Positions 43,635-57,100 of a stretch of 64,000 nucleotides of DNA are shown piece after piece (within the stretch, counting starts at the first letter, position 1; each line of letters opens with the position of its first letter). The notes beneath the pieces are model-generated. The model saw only the letters and a program-made list of their open reading frames with translations, made no database searches and was not told where the DNA came from. The DNA comes from Flavobacterium phycosphaerae. GTDB lineage: Bacteria; Bacteroidota; Bacteroidia; Flavobacteriales; Flavobacteriaceae. Both the position numbers and the translations under genes were made by a program. Where the stretch lies: contig NZ_JAAATZ010000001.1 of assembly GCF_010119235.1 (NCBI RefSeq), positions 1,828,501 through 1,892,500 on the forward strand, in the 5' to 3' direction.

Positions 43635-45995
43635 ATGTTTCGAAATTTTTTATTGCTTTTATTGGGTGTTATCTCTATGAATGTAAGTGCGCAACTTGAG
43701 CGCAAACCACTATTGGGTGCTCGAATTGAATACGTTTCTGAAAATGGTAATTCCGGCTGTAAAGTTTTACAAGTCATAAGAGGTACAAGCGTTGCCTTAA
43801 GGCTTCAAGAAAATGATCTTATTCTCAAGATTGGAAGCCAGAGTTTTCTGTCTGTAGATGAATTCATTACTCATTTTTTGGACTTCGAGCCAGAAAAAGA
43901 AATTCAACTTACCGTGTTACGAGGAAAGAAGAAACTCAATTTGAAAGGAAAAGTGATTGCCCGACCTTATGAGAAAGATGACAACTCCACGGTGATTTAT
44001 GATGAAGTTTCATACAAATCAGGACAGCTTCGTATAATTATCAACAAGCCCTTCAATAAGAGTAAAATGCCTGCTATGTTGTTTATTCCGGGATATACAT
44101 GTAATAGTATCGATGATTTGCCAAATAACCACCCCTATAAGCGTATAGTGGATGCTTATGTTGATGCCGGTTATGTGACAGTCCGCGTTGAGAAAAGCGG
44201 ATTAGGCGACAGCAAGGACACACCACCCTGCGAGTCCTGTGATTTATTGGATGAAGTTGAAAATTTTGAAGTCGCATTAAAAAAGTTAAAATCACTACCG
44301 TATGTTGATTCTAATCAAATAATTATTGTTGGTCATTCGATGGGGGGAATTATTGCACCTGCATTAAGTGCTAAGAATCAAGTAGCAGGTGTTGTTGTTT
44401 ATGGTACTACGGCTAGATCATGGTTTGAATATCAGCTTGATATGTATCGAGTACAGAACGCTCTCGCAGGAATGAATCCAATAGAAGTTGAAAAATCAGT
44501 AATAGCTCAGTATGATTTGAATTATCGCTTCTATGTAAAAAAAGAAAAGCTGGAAGATATTGCTAAAGATCCTGCAGCAGATCGTATTTTAAGAACCACT
44601 TGGCAATACGATGGAAAAGGTAAAATTTACTCCAGGAATGCTGAATATTGGCGACAAATTCAGGATTATCCGCATTTAGAAAATTGGAAAAATACTAGTG
44701 CAAAAGTATTGGTGCAATATGGAGAGTCAGATTTTGAGGCGTTTTCTAAAGCTGACCATCAACAAATTGTTAGCGTAGTAAATTACTTTCATCCAGGTAA
44801 TGCTACATTGATGACTTATCCTTCGACAGATCATTTTTATGCTAAATCTGGAACCATGCAGGAGGCATACAACAAATTTTCAAATGGTCAGATTCAGCAA
44901 TTATTTGATGAATACAATCAAGAGGTAGGTCTTTCAGCAGTAAAATGGAGTAACGAAGTGCTTTCTAAAAAGGATGAAATGACATTATCTGAAAAAGGAT
45001 GGAAAAAATTGAATACAGCACGCTATCCGGGGAAACAAGATGATATCACCTTCATTAATGAAAACGAAGGTTGGTATGTAAATGGTTACGGAAGCATTTA
45101 TAGTACAAAAAATGGCGGCGAAACCTGGGAAAAACAATTAGAAAAAAAAGGAACTTTTTTCCGAACCATTGCTTTTGTGGATAGTTCAGTTGGTTTTGCG
45201 GGTACTGTTGGGACTGATTATTTCCCAAACGTAACGGACTCTATTCCTTTGTATGGAACCAGAGATGGTGGCAAAACTTGGAAGCCTGTTGACTATAAAG
45301 GCCCTTATGTTAAAGGACTTTGTGCCATTGATATTGTTAAAGAGCAATATATTAATCACGGAAAAATAGATTATAAAGTACATATCTATGCCGTAGGTCG
45401 TGTAGGTTCTCCTGCTAATAAGATGGTATCACACGATGGTGGCGCAACTTGGACTTCCAATAGTATGAACAACGACTGTAAAATGCTCTTTGATATCAAA
45501 ATGTTTGACAAAGACAATGGATTTGTTTGCGCTGCCTCTGATGGAGATATACAAAAATCGAATGCCTTGATTTTGAAAACCAGCGATGGCGGAAAAACAT
45601 GGAAAAAGGTATACCAATCCAATCGTCCATTTGAAGGTACTTGGAAGGCCTCTTTTCCAACAAAGGAGGTTGGCTATGTAACTATACAATCCTATAATCC
45701 CGATCCCAACGTAAAACAACAACGCATTGCCAAAACAACTGATGGCGGTGAAACTTGGAATGAAATCAACTTAGTGGAAGATGCTGGAGCAAGAGAATTT
45801 GGTATTGGTTTTATAGATGAAAACCACGGCTTTGTAGGCACCATGAATACAGGCTACGAAACCAAAGACGGTGGTAAAACCTGGACTAAGGTCAATTTAG
45901 GAATGGCTTGCAATAAAATCAGAATTTACAAAGATGCCACTGGAAAAACCTATGGGTACGCAATTGGGGTGGATGTGTTGAAGGGTCAATTTTAA
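43635..45995 (+). CDS. Secreted PDZ - alpha/beta hydrolase - BNR/Ycf48-like propeller fusion
   Basis: 786 residues. Signal peptide (FLLLLLGVISMNVSAQ). Residues 25-115: PDZ-like (GARIEYVSENGNSGCKVLQVI, LQENDLILKIGSQ). Residues 125-420: alpha/beta hydrolase with the nucleophile elbow VGHSMGGIIAPALS and a late His in STDHFYAKSG. Residues 460-786: propeller blades each ending in [DN]GG-x-TW (NGGETWEKQ, DGGKTWKPV, DGGATWTSN, DGGKTWKKV, DGGETWNEI, DGGKTWTKV), as in sialidase/BNR and Ycf48 proteins. I do not know this three-part order from described enzymes. No T9SS signal at the C-terminus. Possible periplasmic peptidase or esterase. Confidence 0.85.
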   Translation: MFRNFLLLLLGVISMNVSAQLERKPLLGARIEYVSENGNSGCKVLQVIRGTSVALRLQENDLILKIGSQSFLSVDEFITHFLDFEPEKEIQLTVLRGKKKLNLKGKVIARPYEKDDNSTVIYDEVSYKSGQLRIIINKPFNKSKMPAMLFIPGYTCNSIDDLPNNHPYKRIVDAYVDAGYVTVRVEKSGLGDSKDTPPCESCDLLDEVENFEVALKKLKSLPYVDSNQIIIVGHSMGGIIAPALSAKNQVAGVVVYGTTARSWFEYQLDMYRVQNALAGMNPIEVEKSVIAQYDLNYRFYVKKEKLEDIAKDPAADRILRTTWQYDGKGKIYSRNAEYWRQIQDYPHLENWKNTSAKVLVQYGESDFEAFSKADHQQIVSVVNYFHPGNATLMTYPSTDHFYAKSGTMQEAYNKFSNGQIQQLFDEYNQEVGLSAVKWSNEVLSKKDEMTLSEKGWKKLNTARYPGKQDDITFINENEGWYVNGYGSIYSTKNGGETWEKQLEKKGTFFRTIAFVDSSVGFAGTVGTDYFPNVTDSIPLYGTRDGGKTWKPVDYKGPYVKGLCAIDIVKEQYINHGKIDYKVHIYAVGRVGSPANKMVSHDGGATWTSNSMNNDCKMLFDIKMFDKDNGFVCAASDGDIQKSNALILKTSDGGKTWKKVYQSNRPFEGTWKASFPTKEVGYVTIQSYNPDPNVKQQRIAKTTDGGETWNEINLVEDAGAREFGIGFIDENHGFVGTMNTGYETKDGGKTWTKVNLGMACNKIRIYKDATGKTYGYAIGVDVLKGQF

Positions 45996-46040
45996 AGTTT
46001 ACAGTAAAAAAATAAACTATTAATCTTAGAAAAAAAAATT

Positions 46041-47876
46041 ATGAAAAGATCAATTTATTCGCTAGTACTACTTTGCTCTATTATGAGTTCTGTAAATGCG
46101 CAACTAAAGAACACAAGTTCAAATGTAAAAGTCGCCATTGATTTGTTAAATGTTAAAGAGGATAAAGTTATAGTTACAGTATGCCCTCCGAAAATAACCT
46201 CAAACGTAGTCCTATATCAACTGCCAAAAATTGTACCAGGTACTTATTCAGCAGATAATTATGGTCAATTTATTGAGGGGTTTAGGGCTTTCGATGCTAA
46301 AGGGAACGAACTGAATGTTACTAAAAGCGATATTAATTCATGGAAAATAGTAAATGCTAGAAAGCTCACAAAAATTACATATGCAGTAAACGATACTTAC
46401 GATATTGAGAAAGGAGAAGGGCATGGAAAGGGAGATGTTTTTTCTCCTGCAGGCACTAATATTGAGGAGGGGAAAAACTTTATGGTGAATACGCATGGCT
46501 TTGTTGGATACTTTCCTGGTTTATTATCAACACCATACCAAGTTACCATCACACACCCTGAAGCGTTATGGGGCGCAACATCAATGCAAGATACAGATGA
46601 TAGCAAGACTAAAGATGTTTTTTACACATCGAGATATGCTGAACTTGTTGAAAATCCGATAATGTATTCAAAACCCAACTACAGTTCTTTTACTGTGAAT
46701 GGAATGCAAATCCTTTTATCAGTCTATGCATCCAACGGAACAATAACTGCCGAAAGTATCTTGCCTGAAGTTAAAGATGTAATGACCGCTCAAAAAACAT
46801 TTTTAGGCTCGTTTGATACGACAAAAAAGTACAGTATTTTGTTGTACTTGTGCGATTTGAGTAAAGCGGACGCAAGAGGTTTTGGAGCCTTGGAACATCC
46901 AACAGCAACTACAGTGGTTATGCCAGAAGTTATGGGCCGAGAACAACTGGTGGAAACTTTAAAGGATGTGATTTCTCATGAATTTTTCCATATCGTGACC
47001 CCCTTGACTATTCACTCTAAAGAGATTCAAGATTTTGATTTTAATAACCCTAAAATGTCTAAACATTTGTGGTTGTATGAGGGAGTTACGGAATATTTTG
47101 CGAACTTATTTCAAGTTAATCAAGGTTTGATTAGTGAAGATGCTTTTTACAAAAGACTCAATGATAAAATAGAACATGCCAAAGCCTATAATGATACTTT
47201 GCCTTTCACAATTATGAGTACTAATGTTTTGGAGGATCCTTATAAAGACCAGTATACAAATGTGTACGAAAAAGGGGCTTTAATTGCAATGTGTCTAGAC
47301 CTCATTATAAGGGATAAAAGTAATGGTAAAAATGGTATTTTAGACTTAATGCAAAAGCTATCTGTTGCATACGGAAGTAAAAGAGCGTTTACTGATGACG
47401 AACTTTTTGATAAAATTACTGCGTTGACCTTTCCGGAAGTTGGCACTTTTCTAGCTAATTATGTGGCAGGTTCAAAATCTATTAATTATGATGATTATTT
47501 TGCTAGAGTAGGGGTAACTAGAACATCGGTTAAAGTACCTGAAGCTAAGTTTAGTTTAAGTCTTGATCAGAGTAAAAATGAATTAATGATTGACCCTAAC
47601 AGTAAAACAACTGCGTTCATGAAAGCATTGGATTTGAGAGCTGGTGATATTATAAAAGCATTTAATGGAATAAATTACGACACAACAACTATTTCTGAAT
47701 TGTCAACAAAAAGTAAAGAGTGGAAAGATGGAGACGCCATTACCGTAAAGATAATACGAGACGGAACAGAACAGCTATTAACCGGTAAAGTAGGGCTTTA
47801 TTATGAGAATATTGAAGGCTATCAAGCAACAGATCTCACTAAAGAAACGCTAAAGAACGCTTGGTTAAAAGGATAG
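46041..47876 (+). CDS. M61-family metallopeptidase with C-terminal PDZ
   Basis: 611 residues. Signal peptide (LVLLCSIMSSVNAQ). The N-terminal beta domain includes PKIVPGTYSADNYGQFIEGF. Zinc site HEFFHIVTPL (His313, Glu314, His317) with the third ligand Glu in LWLYEGVTEYFA. PDZ near the C-terminus (LDLRAGDIIKAFNG). M61 glycyl aminopeptidase-like, periplasmic. 45 bp behind the PDZ-hydrolase gene, same direction; the pair likely acts in peptide or protein breakdown in the envelope. Confidence 0.92.
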   Translation: MKRSIYSLVLLCSIMSSVNAQLKNTSSNVKVAIDLLNVKEDKVIVTVCPPKITSNVVLYQLPKIVPGTYSADNYGQFIEGFRAFDAKGNELNVTKSDINSWKIVNARKLTKITYAVNDTYDIEKGEGHGKGDVFSPAGTNIEEGKNFMVNTHGFVGYFPGLLSTPYQVTITHPEALWGATSMQDTDDSKTKDVFYTSRYAELVENPIMYSKPNYSSFTVNGMQILLSVYASNGTITAESILPEVKDVMTAQKTFLGSFDTTKKYSILLYLCDLSKADARGFGALEHPTATTVVMPEVMGREQLVETLKDVISHEFFHIVTPLTIHSKEIQDFDFNNPKMSKHLWLYEGVTEYFANLFQVNQGLISEDAFYKRLNDKIEHAKAYNDTLPFTIMSTNVLEDPYKDQYTNVYEKGALIAMCLDLIIRDKSNGKNGILDLMQKLSVAYGSKRAFTDDELFDKITALTFPEVGTFLANYVAGSKSINYDDYFARVGVTRTSVKVPEAKFSLSLDQSKNELMIDPNSKTTAFMKALDLRAGDIIKAFNGINYDTTTISELSTKSKEWKDGDAITVKIIRDGTEQLLTGKVGLYYENIEGYQATDLTKETLKNAWLKG

Positions 47877-48000
47877 TGCCGTGGAACGATTGTCATTAGG
47901 ACTGTAATTTAATTTATTCATTCTACACTTGTGCATTTATTGATTGAGAAATTACTGCCGTGAAATTAACTAATGGTTTTAATTTTTGGGTTTTTAGTAC

Positions 48001-48016
48001 TGACACATTTGTGTCA
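48001..48016. promoter_or_regulatory. Crp/Fnr-type dyad before the giant surface protein
   Basis: TGACACATTTGTGTCA: 7-bp perfect arms, centre TT. Same arms as at 39816. Centre 48008.5, about 42 bp before the start predicted from CAACTTTG (48039-48046). Fits class II activation. Confidence 0.6.
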
Positions 48017-48038
48017 GGTAAGTTGTAAAATCATATTA

Positions 48039-48046
48039 CAACTTTG
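48039..48046 (+). promoter_or_regulatory. -7-like element of the giant surface protein gene
   Basis: CAACTTTG differs from TAnnTTTG at one position. Activator-dependent promoters often carry such a weak element. It lies 85 bp before the ATG at 48132, leaving a leader of about 80 nt. Confidence 0.4.
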
Positions 48047-48131
48047 CATATAATATATTTTAGTAAAGTAATGACTGTTAATTTAAAGAATTCAACAAGC
48101 ATTTTTACTTAAATAATAAGCCCCAAAACTT

Positions 48132-51100
48132 ATGAAAAAACTATTACTAGGAATTATGAAACAAAATTATTCATTTTCTACAAAGAAGTATCAATTGGTT
48201 AAAAGTTTAATCGCAACACTGTTTCTGTTTTTATCAGGATTAAACTTTGGTTTGTATGCTCAAAACACGCTCAACAATGTTGGGATGACATCAGTGGCTT
48301 CCTCTGGAGGAGCTTATAGTTTAAGGAAATTAAGTAGCGCTTATACCGGTAATGCCATATTGGTGCGCCGAAGCAGTGATAATACTACACAAAATATTGG
48401 TTTTACACCTGCTGGTTTGCTTGATGAAACTACGTTGTTGGCTTTCGTGGGTTCCGGCAATGGCTTTGTTCAGACTTGGTATGATCAGAGCGGGTTTAAC
48501 CGACATGTTACACAAAGTACATTGGCAAGCCAACCAAGAATTGTCAATGCTGGGGTGATTGAGCGACAAAATGGAGTTCCGTCTGTTTATTTTACCGGTT
48601 CAAGTTTTTTAACCCATACTTCTTTTCCAACTACTGGATTTACTGGTTTTACGGCCAATATAGTGGCACGATGGACAACAACGGGTACGAGTCAGGCTAC
48701 CATTCAAACACTATTAGATAATAATCACAATGCAACGCAAGGATTTGACATTCAAGACCGACCTGATTTATCTGGAAGACCTTTGACCTTTGGAATTGCA
48801 GCAAACCCAAGTGGAGCTGGGGTTCAGGATAATTTCCTTTCTGGCAATGGTACTACTAGAATTTTTACATTTGTTGCAAATAGCACGACAGTTTCTGGTT
48901 TTAAAGAGGGAACTGCTTTGCCCACTGCGTCTATTTCTGGAACCAATTATACACTTCAAAACCGTTTTGTAATTGGAGCTTGGTTTAATGGTGGTACGGT
49001 AAGTCGATTTACTACAGGTCATCTTGGTGAGGTTTTGGTTTTTCCCTCGGCACTTTCAATCGCCAATCGACAAGCATTAGAGTGTAACCAAAGTGCTTAC
49101 TTTTCAATTCCTTTTGTTCCATCCGGAGTTGAATTCTACATTCAAAATGCCGCAGCAAGTTCAGCTTGTAGTTCAGCCGATGAACAAGTCGTTTGGAAAT
49201 TATCAGATTTAGTTAATACTCAATCAAGTGGAAATAACTTAATCAAAGTAAACTCCAACGGCAATTGGGATGGCGGTGCTGCTTCTTGGAATACCTTGTC
49301 TAATCATGGTTATTTTCAATTTACTGCTTCAGAAACCAATACAGAACGGATGGTTGGCTTAAGTTCTACCAATTCTAATGCTAGTTTTAATTCTATTCAA
49401 TATGCTTGGTATTTGCGAAATAATGGTACATGTGAAATATATGAATCAGGAACCAGTCGTGGCTCTTTTGGCTCGTATGGAACCACCGATGTATTTAAGA
49501 TTTCGGTTGAAGCAAATGTCATAAAGTACTACCAAAATAATACATTAAGATACATCAGTACAATTGCCCCAAATCTACCTTTATTGGTTGATGTCTCTAT
49601 CAATAATGTTAATGGTACTGTTTCTAATGCCATTGTATCCAATTATGCTACAGGATCATTCACGGCTACCGCTGTAAATGTAGCGTCTTCACCGAGTTAT
49701 CAATGGAAATTAAACGGGAACAATGTAGGTACAAACAGCACAACCTATAGCACTACTGCGTTATCTGACAATGATGTTGTTTCGTGCGTATTAAGCTATG
49801 TTGGCGTTTGTGGTTCCCCTACTAGTTTGACTTCCAATTCTGTTACCAACAAATCAGTTTCTTCACCCACTAGTATTGACTTTTATATTCAAGGCACAGT
49901 TGGGACTACAGCTTGTAACACATCTGACGAAGAAGTTCGGTGGAAAATTGCTGAATTGACAAACACTCAAATTACCGGAACGGGAAATAGTTTGCGTAAA
50001 ATTCAATCAAATAATTGGGATGGAGGAGCTTCCTCATGGAATACTGTAGGTAATAATGGTTATTTTCAATTTACCGCCTCAGAAACCAATAGTGCTCGGA
50101 TGATAGGATTGAGTACTTCTAATGTAAATTCAAATTATAATACGATTCAGTATGCGATTTATTTGAGAAGTGATGGTCAATGGGAAGTTTTTGAATCGGG
50201 GAGTAGTCGCGGTGTATATGGGGCCTATGTGTCTAATAATATATTTAAGATTACGGTTGAAGCTAATGTCGTTAAATATTACCAAAACGGAGTCTTGCGC
50301 TATATCAGTACAATTGCTCCTAGTTTACCATTGCTGGTTGATGTTTCCATAAATTCTGTAGGTGGTACGATAACAAATGCAATTGTATCCAACTATAACA
50401 ATGGGGTGTTTACTGCTACAGCTACTAATGCCGGAATTTCTCCTATTTATCAATGGAAGCTAAATGGGATTAATGTTGGAGCAAACAGTCCGACCTATAC
50501 CAATACGGCGTTATCTAATAATGATGTGGTAACCTGTACTTTACTACCTGATCTGCCTAGTTGTTCCAATGTTACACCATATACTTCCAATGCGATTACG
50601 AATAAGTCGATAGGTACGGATGCATCCATTGATTTCTATATTACTGGTGGTATAGCTTCATCATCATGTAGTACTGTTGATGAGCAAGTAAAGTGGAAAA
50701 TTTCAGATTTAGAAAATGTTCAAGCTACAACTAATAGTCTTTTAAAAATTCAATCTAATGGGAATTGGAATGGTGGTGCTTCTTCTTGGAATAGGGTAAG
50801 CGATAACGGTTATTTCCAATTTACAGGTGTAGAAACTAATACTGCTAGGATGGTAGGGTTGAGTTCAAGTAATGTCAACTCAAATTATAACACCATTCAA
50901 TTTGCATGGTATTTGCGTAATGATGGTATTTGTGAAATTTATGAATCGGGTAGTAGTAGAGGTACTTTCGGTTCCTATGCTGCCAATTCCATTTTTAAAA
51001 TAGCAGTCAAAGCTGGAGTGGTAAATTATTATTTGAACGGTGCCCTAGTATATTCAAGTGCAGTAGTTCCGTCGTTACCTTTACTAGTTGATGTTTCTAT

Positions 51101-54100
51101 TCATAATGTTTTGGGAACGGTTTCAAATGCGATAGTATCTAATTTAAGTAATAATACCTTTACTGCATTTTCTAGCGGTGCGGGACCCAACCCGTCGTAC
51201 CAGTGGCTACTTAATGGGTCAAATGTAGGTTCAAACAGCAGTACCTATTCCAATGCTTTTTTAACCAGTGGAGATGTGGTAAGTTGTCTATTAACTCCTG
51301 ATTTTGGGGGATGCGGTACCACAAATTATGCTTCCAATGCCATCACTACGGTTCAAGTAGGAGCACCAACTTCAATTGAATTTGTTATCCAAGGAACACC
51401 AGCCAACACCGGCTGTAATGTGGCCAAAGAGGATGTTCGTTGGCTCACATCTTCATTGTTAAATTTAAGTACTTCAGATAACAGCCTTATTAAAATTCAG
51501 TCTAATGGAAATTGGGATGGTGGAGCGGCATCGCGTAACATTGTTTCAAACAATGGCTCTTTTGAGTTTACGGCTACAGAGACATCGACTGCTCGAATGG
51601 CCGGTTTAAGTTCAGTCAATACCAACGCTAATTATAATACCATACAGTTCGCTTGGTATTTGCGTAATGATGGTATATGTGAAATCTATGAATCTGGAAC
51701 TACTAGGGGAAATTTTGGTGCTTACACCGCGGGTACTGTGTTTAAAGTAAGTGTCGAAGAAATGGTAGTAAAATATTACCTGAATAATGTATTGCGTTAC
51801 ACCTCCACCATTATTCCAAGTATGCCAATGATTGCAGATGTCTCCATTCATAATATTGGTGGTACCATCACTGACGCTAAAATTACGAATTATAATGCTG
51901 GTGTGTTTACTGCAAGTTCCACGAATGCTGGCGCTTCACCGAGTTACCAGTGGTATGTAAATGGAGCAAGTGTTGGTACTAACAGTAGCACTTATACCAA
52001 TTCTTCTTTAGGTGGTGGGGATGTTGTTTCCTGTATTTTAACACCGGACTTATCTGGATGTTTTAATGCTCAAATTGAGTCTAATGTTATCGTGAATCAG
52101 CAAGTAAGTAATCCAGTAGGGATTGAATTTTTTATTCAAGGGACTGCCGTAAATACAGGTTGCATTATATCCTCCGAGTATGTTGTTTGGAAGGGTTCAG
52201 AAAATTCTAATTTGCTTGCAACGGGTAACAGTTTACTAAAAATTCAGTCCAATGGGAATTGGAATGGTGGCGCTGCTTCGTACAACACGGTAAGTAACAA
52301 TGGTTATTTGGAGTTTACCGCTTCTGAAACGAACACTGCTAGAATGGCTGGATTAAGTGCAACGAATATTAACTCTAATTATAATACCATTCAGTATGCC
52401 TGGTATATGCGTAATGATGGAATTTGTGAAATCTATGAATCTGGAACTACTAGAGGAAATTTTGGCGCTTATTCCGCTGGTTCAGTATTTAAGATTGCTG
52501 TTGAAGCAGGAGTTGTAAAATATTATCTAAATGGCTCGCTTCAATACATTAGTGCAATTGCTCCCGCGCTGCCACTTTTGGTTGATGTATCAATTCATAA
52601 TGTTAATGGTACAATTACCAATGCCATTGTTTCAAATTTTAACAGTGGTACATTTACAGCATCCTCTACCAATGCTGGTTTGAATCCAACTTTTCAATGG
52701 AAATTGAATGGGATGAATGTTGGAAGTGGTGGTGCTACCTACACTAATACCAATTTGACTAATAATGATATCATAACTTGTCAATTGACTCCTACTATTA
52801 GTGGCTGTTTTGGTGTAAGTCCTGTACTATCAAATGCCATTTCCAATAACTTTATCGGACAGACCCCAATTGAATTTTATATACAAGCCAATGCCGATAT
52901 TGCTGCTTGTAAAACTGCGGAAGAGAATATTGTTTGGCAAACTGCCTCATTATTAAATGTATCGGCTAGTGGTAATAGCTTACAGAAGATACAATCAAAT
53001 GGGAGCTGGAATGGAGGAGCTTCATCCTGGAATACTGTTAAAAACAATGGATTTTTTCAATTTACAGCCACAGAAACCGACAAGGCTCGTATGGTTGGAT
53101 TAAGTTCTACAAATACAAATGCCAATTATAATACTATTCAATATGCATGGTATCTGCGTAACGATGGGATCTGTGAAATCTTTGAATCTGGAACAAGTAG
53201 AGGATCATTTGGTGCTTTTTCTGGCAGTGATCGTTTTAAAATCGCCATTGAGAGTGCTATTGTAAAGTATTACAGAAATGATGTTCTAACGTTTACAAGT
53301 GCTATTTCCCCAACTCTTCCATTGTTAGTGGATGTTTCGATTAACAACGTGAATGGTACGGTTACAAATGCCTTTATTTCTAACTACTATTCTGGTTTAT
53401 TTAGTGCTCTTGCGACCAATGCAGGTACTTCTCCTTCATTTCAATGGAAATTAAATGGTTTAAATGTAGGGACAAATAGTGCAGTGTATTCTAATTCATC
53501 AATAGCACCAAATGATGTAGTGTCCTGTATACTCACTCCAAGTGTAACTGGATGTTCTGCTTCTGGTAATATTGCATCAAATGCTATTGTAAATAAGGCG
53601 ATTGCCAATTTAACAGGTTCAGATATAGTAGTTCGTGGAACAGTCGCTACAGCAACCTGTCCTAACGTAGTTTCTGAGGATGTAGTTTGGAATACAGCTT
53701 CTTTACAGAATGTGAGTGCTTTAGGAAGTAGTTTACTAAAAACACAGTCCAATGGTAACTGGAATGGTGGTGCCGCTTCCTACAACGCTGTTGGTAACAA
53801 CGGATATTTGGAGTTTACTGCAACAGAAACTACTGCCGAACGAATGTGTGGTTTAAGTACCTCAAATGTTAATTCTAATTTCAACACTATACAATATGCC
53901 ATCAATCTGAGGAATAATGGCACCTGCCAAGTTTATGAGTCAGGATCATTAAGAGGTAGTTTCGGTTCTTACAATGCTGGTGATCGTTTTAGAGTAGCAG
54001 TAGAAAGCAATATTGTACGGTATTACAGAAACGGAACTTTGTTTTATTCCAGTGCCCTGACGCCATCACTTCCGCTTTTGGTTGATGTTTCTATTAACAA

Positions 54101-57100
54101 TGTCAATGGAACAATTTCCAACGCTAAAGTTGTTAATACTAACGCAGGAACTTATACTGTAACTGCATCTAATGTTGGTGCGTCACCCACATACCAATGG
54201 AAGGTGAATGGCGCAAATGTGGGGACAAGTTCCAGCACCTATGTTAATACTAATTTACAAATTAATGATGTGGTAAGTTGTGTTGTGACACCTGATGCTT
54301 CAGGATGTGATACAGCAACTTATCAGTCTAACTTAGTTACTGTTTTATCGAGTGGCAACCCTGTTGTTGCACCGATTTCTGGAAGTACCAGCGTATGTTT
54401 AGGGGATACTACGCAATTATCTAATAGTACGCCTGGGGGTGTTTGGTCAAGTAGCAATGCAGTAGTAGCTACGATTAATGCTTCTGGATTGGTTACTACC
54501 TTAGCAGCAGGAACTGCAACAATGACCTACACAGTAACTAGTGGTTCTTGCAGTAGTAACGCAGTTGTAATGATAACTGTGAATAACTTTACACCTACTG
54601 TTACCTTATCAACAAGCTCTTCAAATATCTGTTTAGGAAGCAGTGCAACATTTAATGCAACAGCTTTACAAACCGGAGGAGGAGCAATCTCATATTCTTT
54701 CAAGATCAATGGGGTGAGCGTTCAAAGTGGGTTTTCTTCTACTTTTACAACGACTAGTTTACTACAAGGTGATATCGTGACTTGTCAAATCAGTATAAGT
54801 GGCGGTACTTGTTTGGCACAAACAACAGCTACTTCTAATTCAATCGCCATGGTGGTTAACGCAGTTTCTACACCTTCTGTAGTACTAAGTACGCCATCAA
54901 CCACAAATTGTAGTGGTAGTTCAGCAACTTTTACAGCAACTTCGAGTAATACGGGTGGCGGAGTTATTTCGTATAATTTTAGAGTAAATGGAGTAAGTGT
55001 TCAAAACGGAACCATCAATTCCTATGTGCTAACAAATCCTGCCAATGGTGTTGTAGTGGGTTGTGATATTTCGGTTCTTGGCGGAACTTGTCTATCTAGT
55101 ACTACTGCAACTTCAAATTCGATTGTATTATCGATAGGAGCAAATAGTACTCCCACTGTTAGCATCACTTCATCTGCAACAACTTTTTGTGTTGGTAATT
55201 CAGCAACTATTACCGCTACTGCTATGAATACCGGAGGCGGTACAGTTACGTATACCTTTTTAAACAATGGAGCTATCATGCAAAGTGGCGCTTCGAATGT
55301 TTATAGCAGTTCCACTATTGCAAATGGATCAGCTATAAAATGTAATATAACGGTTAGTGGTGGAAGTTGTTTAACTTCTACAGTAGCGGGTTCTAATACG
55401 CTTAACTTTAATGTTACTAGTCCAACTATTGTATTGACATCTTCTGGAACGACTTTATGTACAGGAGCCAATGTTGTTTTTACAGCAACGGCTTCTAATA
55501 CTTCTGGAGTTGGAAGCATTACTTATATCTTTCAGCGAAACGGAGTAACGGTGCAAAGTGGCTCTTCAAGTACTTATTCTACAAGTACTTATGCCAATGG
55601 GGATGTGTTTGATTGTGTTCTCAGTGTGAGCGGTGGTGTTTGTTCGAATGTTGTTTCAGTTACTTCAAATCCGATTTCAATTAATGCCCTTAATACTACA
55701 GTGAGCATCACTCCGAGTGCAAATACAATTTGTTCAGGAACTAGTGTTACTTTTACCGCTACTGCCAACAATACTGGTGGAGGGACAATTACGTACACTT
55801 TTAGAAGAAACAGCGTAATAGTTCAGACGGGCTCCTCAAACATTTATACTACAAGTTCAATTTCTAATGGTACTAGTTTTAGTTGTAGCATTTCTGTGAC
55901 CGGTAGTTCTTGTGGTAATCCGACAGCAAGTTCAAATGCAGTTGTGATGAATGTTATTACTACAGTCACGCCAAGTGTTGCATTGGCCCTTAGTCCTATA
56001 AGTGGAATTTGTGCCGGAAGTGCAGTTACATTTACAGCTACCCCGACTAATGGAGGTGTATCTCCTACTTACAATTTTAGAGTTAATGGGGTATCGGTTC
56101 AAAACACTAATTCAAACACTTATGTAACCAGTACACTTAGCAACGGCCAGACGGTGGATGTAGTAATGACAAGCACCGCGTTGTGCACCACTACTTCGAG
56201 TGCTACCAGTAATGTAATTACTGTTGCTATTTTACCGACTCCAACAGTGGGACCCGCTTCCGCGACTCCTTCCGTGAATGTTAATGCTTCTATAACACCG
56301 ATTACTCATTTGACAACCGGTGCTACTGGTATAGCTCCAGCATCAGGATTACCAGCAGGGGTTATTGCTACATGGTCGAGTAATACGATTACCATAGCTG
56401 GTACTCCAACGGTATCGGGTGTCTTTAATTATAGTATTTCACTACTTAGTGTCTGTGGTTCAGCAACGGCAACGGGTACGATAACTGTTAAAAGTGATAT
56501 TGATGGTGATGGTGTGGATTATGCCTTAGATGGTGATGATGATAATGATGGAATTACAGATGTTTTGGAGTGCGGCTTATGTAGTAATGCCTCTTTTATG
56601 AATGGTAATTTTGAAACGCCTGTTATAGCTACTTCCTCGTCAAGTATGGTACCGCTGGCAAATATGTCGGGGTGGATGAACTCGGTTGAGAGTTCTTTTG
56701 AAGTTTGGAGCACCGGATTTAATGGTGTGCCAGCTGCTACAGGAAATCAATTTGTTAAATTAAATGCCGGCACTATTTATCAAACATTTTGTTTGAATGG
56801 AGCAGGAGGTACTATAAATTGGAGTGTTAAGCACAGAGGAAGAGCAGGTATTGATGTGGCTGCTGTTCGAGTCGGTGCTGCAATAGGTTCTGTTTCAACT
56901 ATTGCAACATTGTCTGATGGAATAAGCGCTTGGGGGGCTTATGCAGGGACTTATGTTATACCAACTGGTCAAACTTCTTTAGTTATTGCTTTTTCTCCTA
57001 TTTCTTCGACTGGTGGTGTAAACTTTGGGAATTTTATTGATGATATACAAATTACCATTAATCAAAGTTGTAAAGATTCGGATGGTGATGGGGTTACCGA

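Noticed and set aside
49128..54355. CRISPR or satellite DNA as explanation for the regular 747-bp period
   Set aside because: The period lies in a single open frame, unit length is a multiple of three, and differences are concentrated at silent positions, so these are protein-domain repeats.
48330..55798. Several antisense frames of 60-105 residues within the giant gene
   Set aside because: Shadows of a repetitive coding sequence; they recur at the same place in several repeats.
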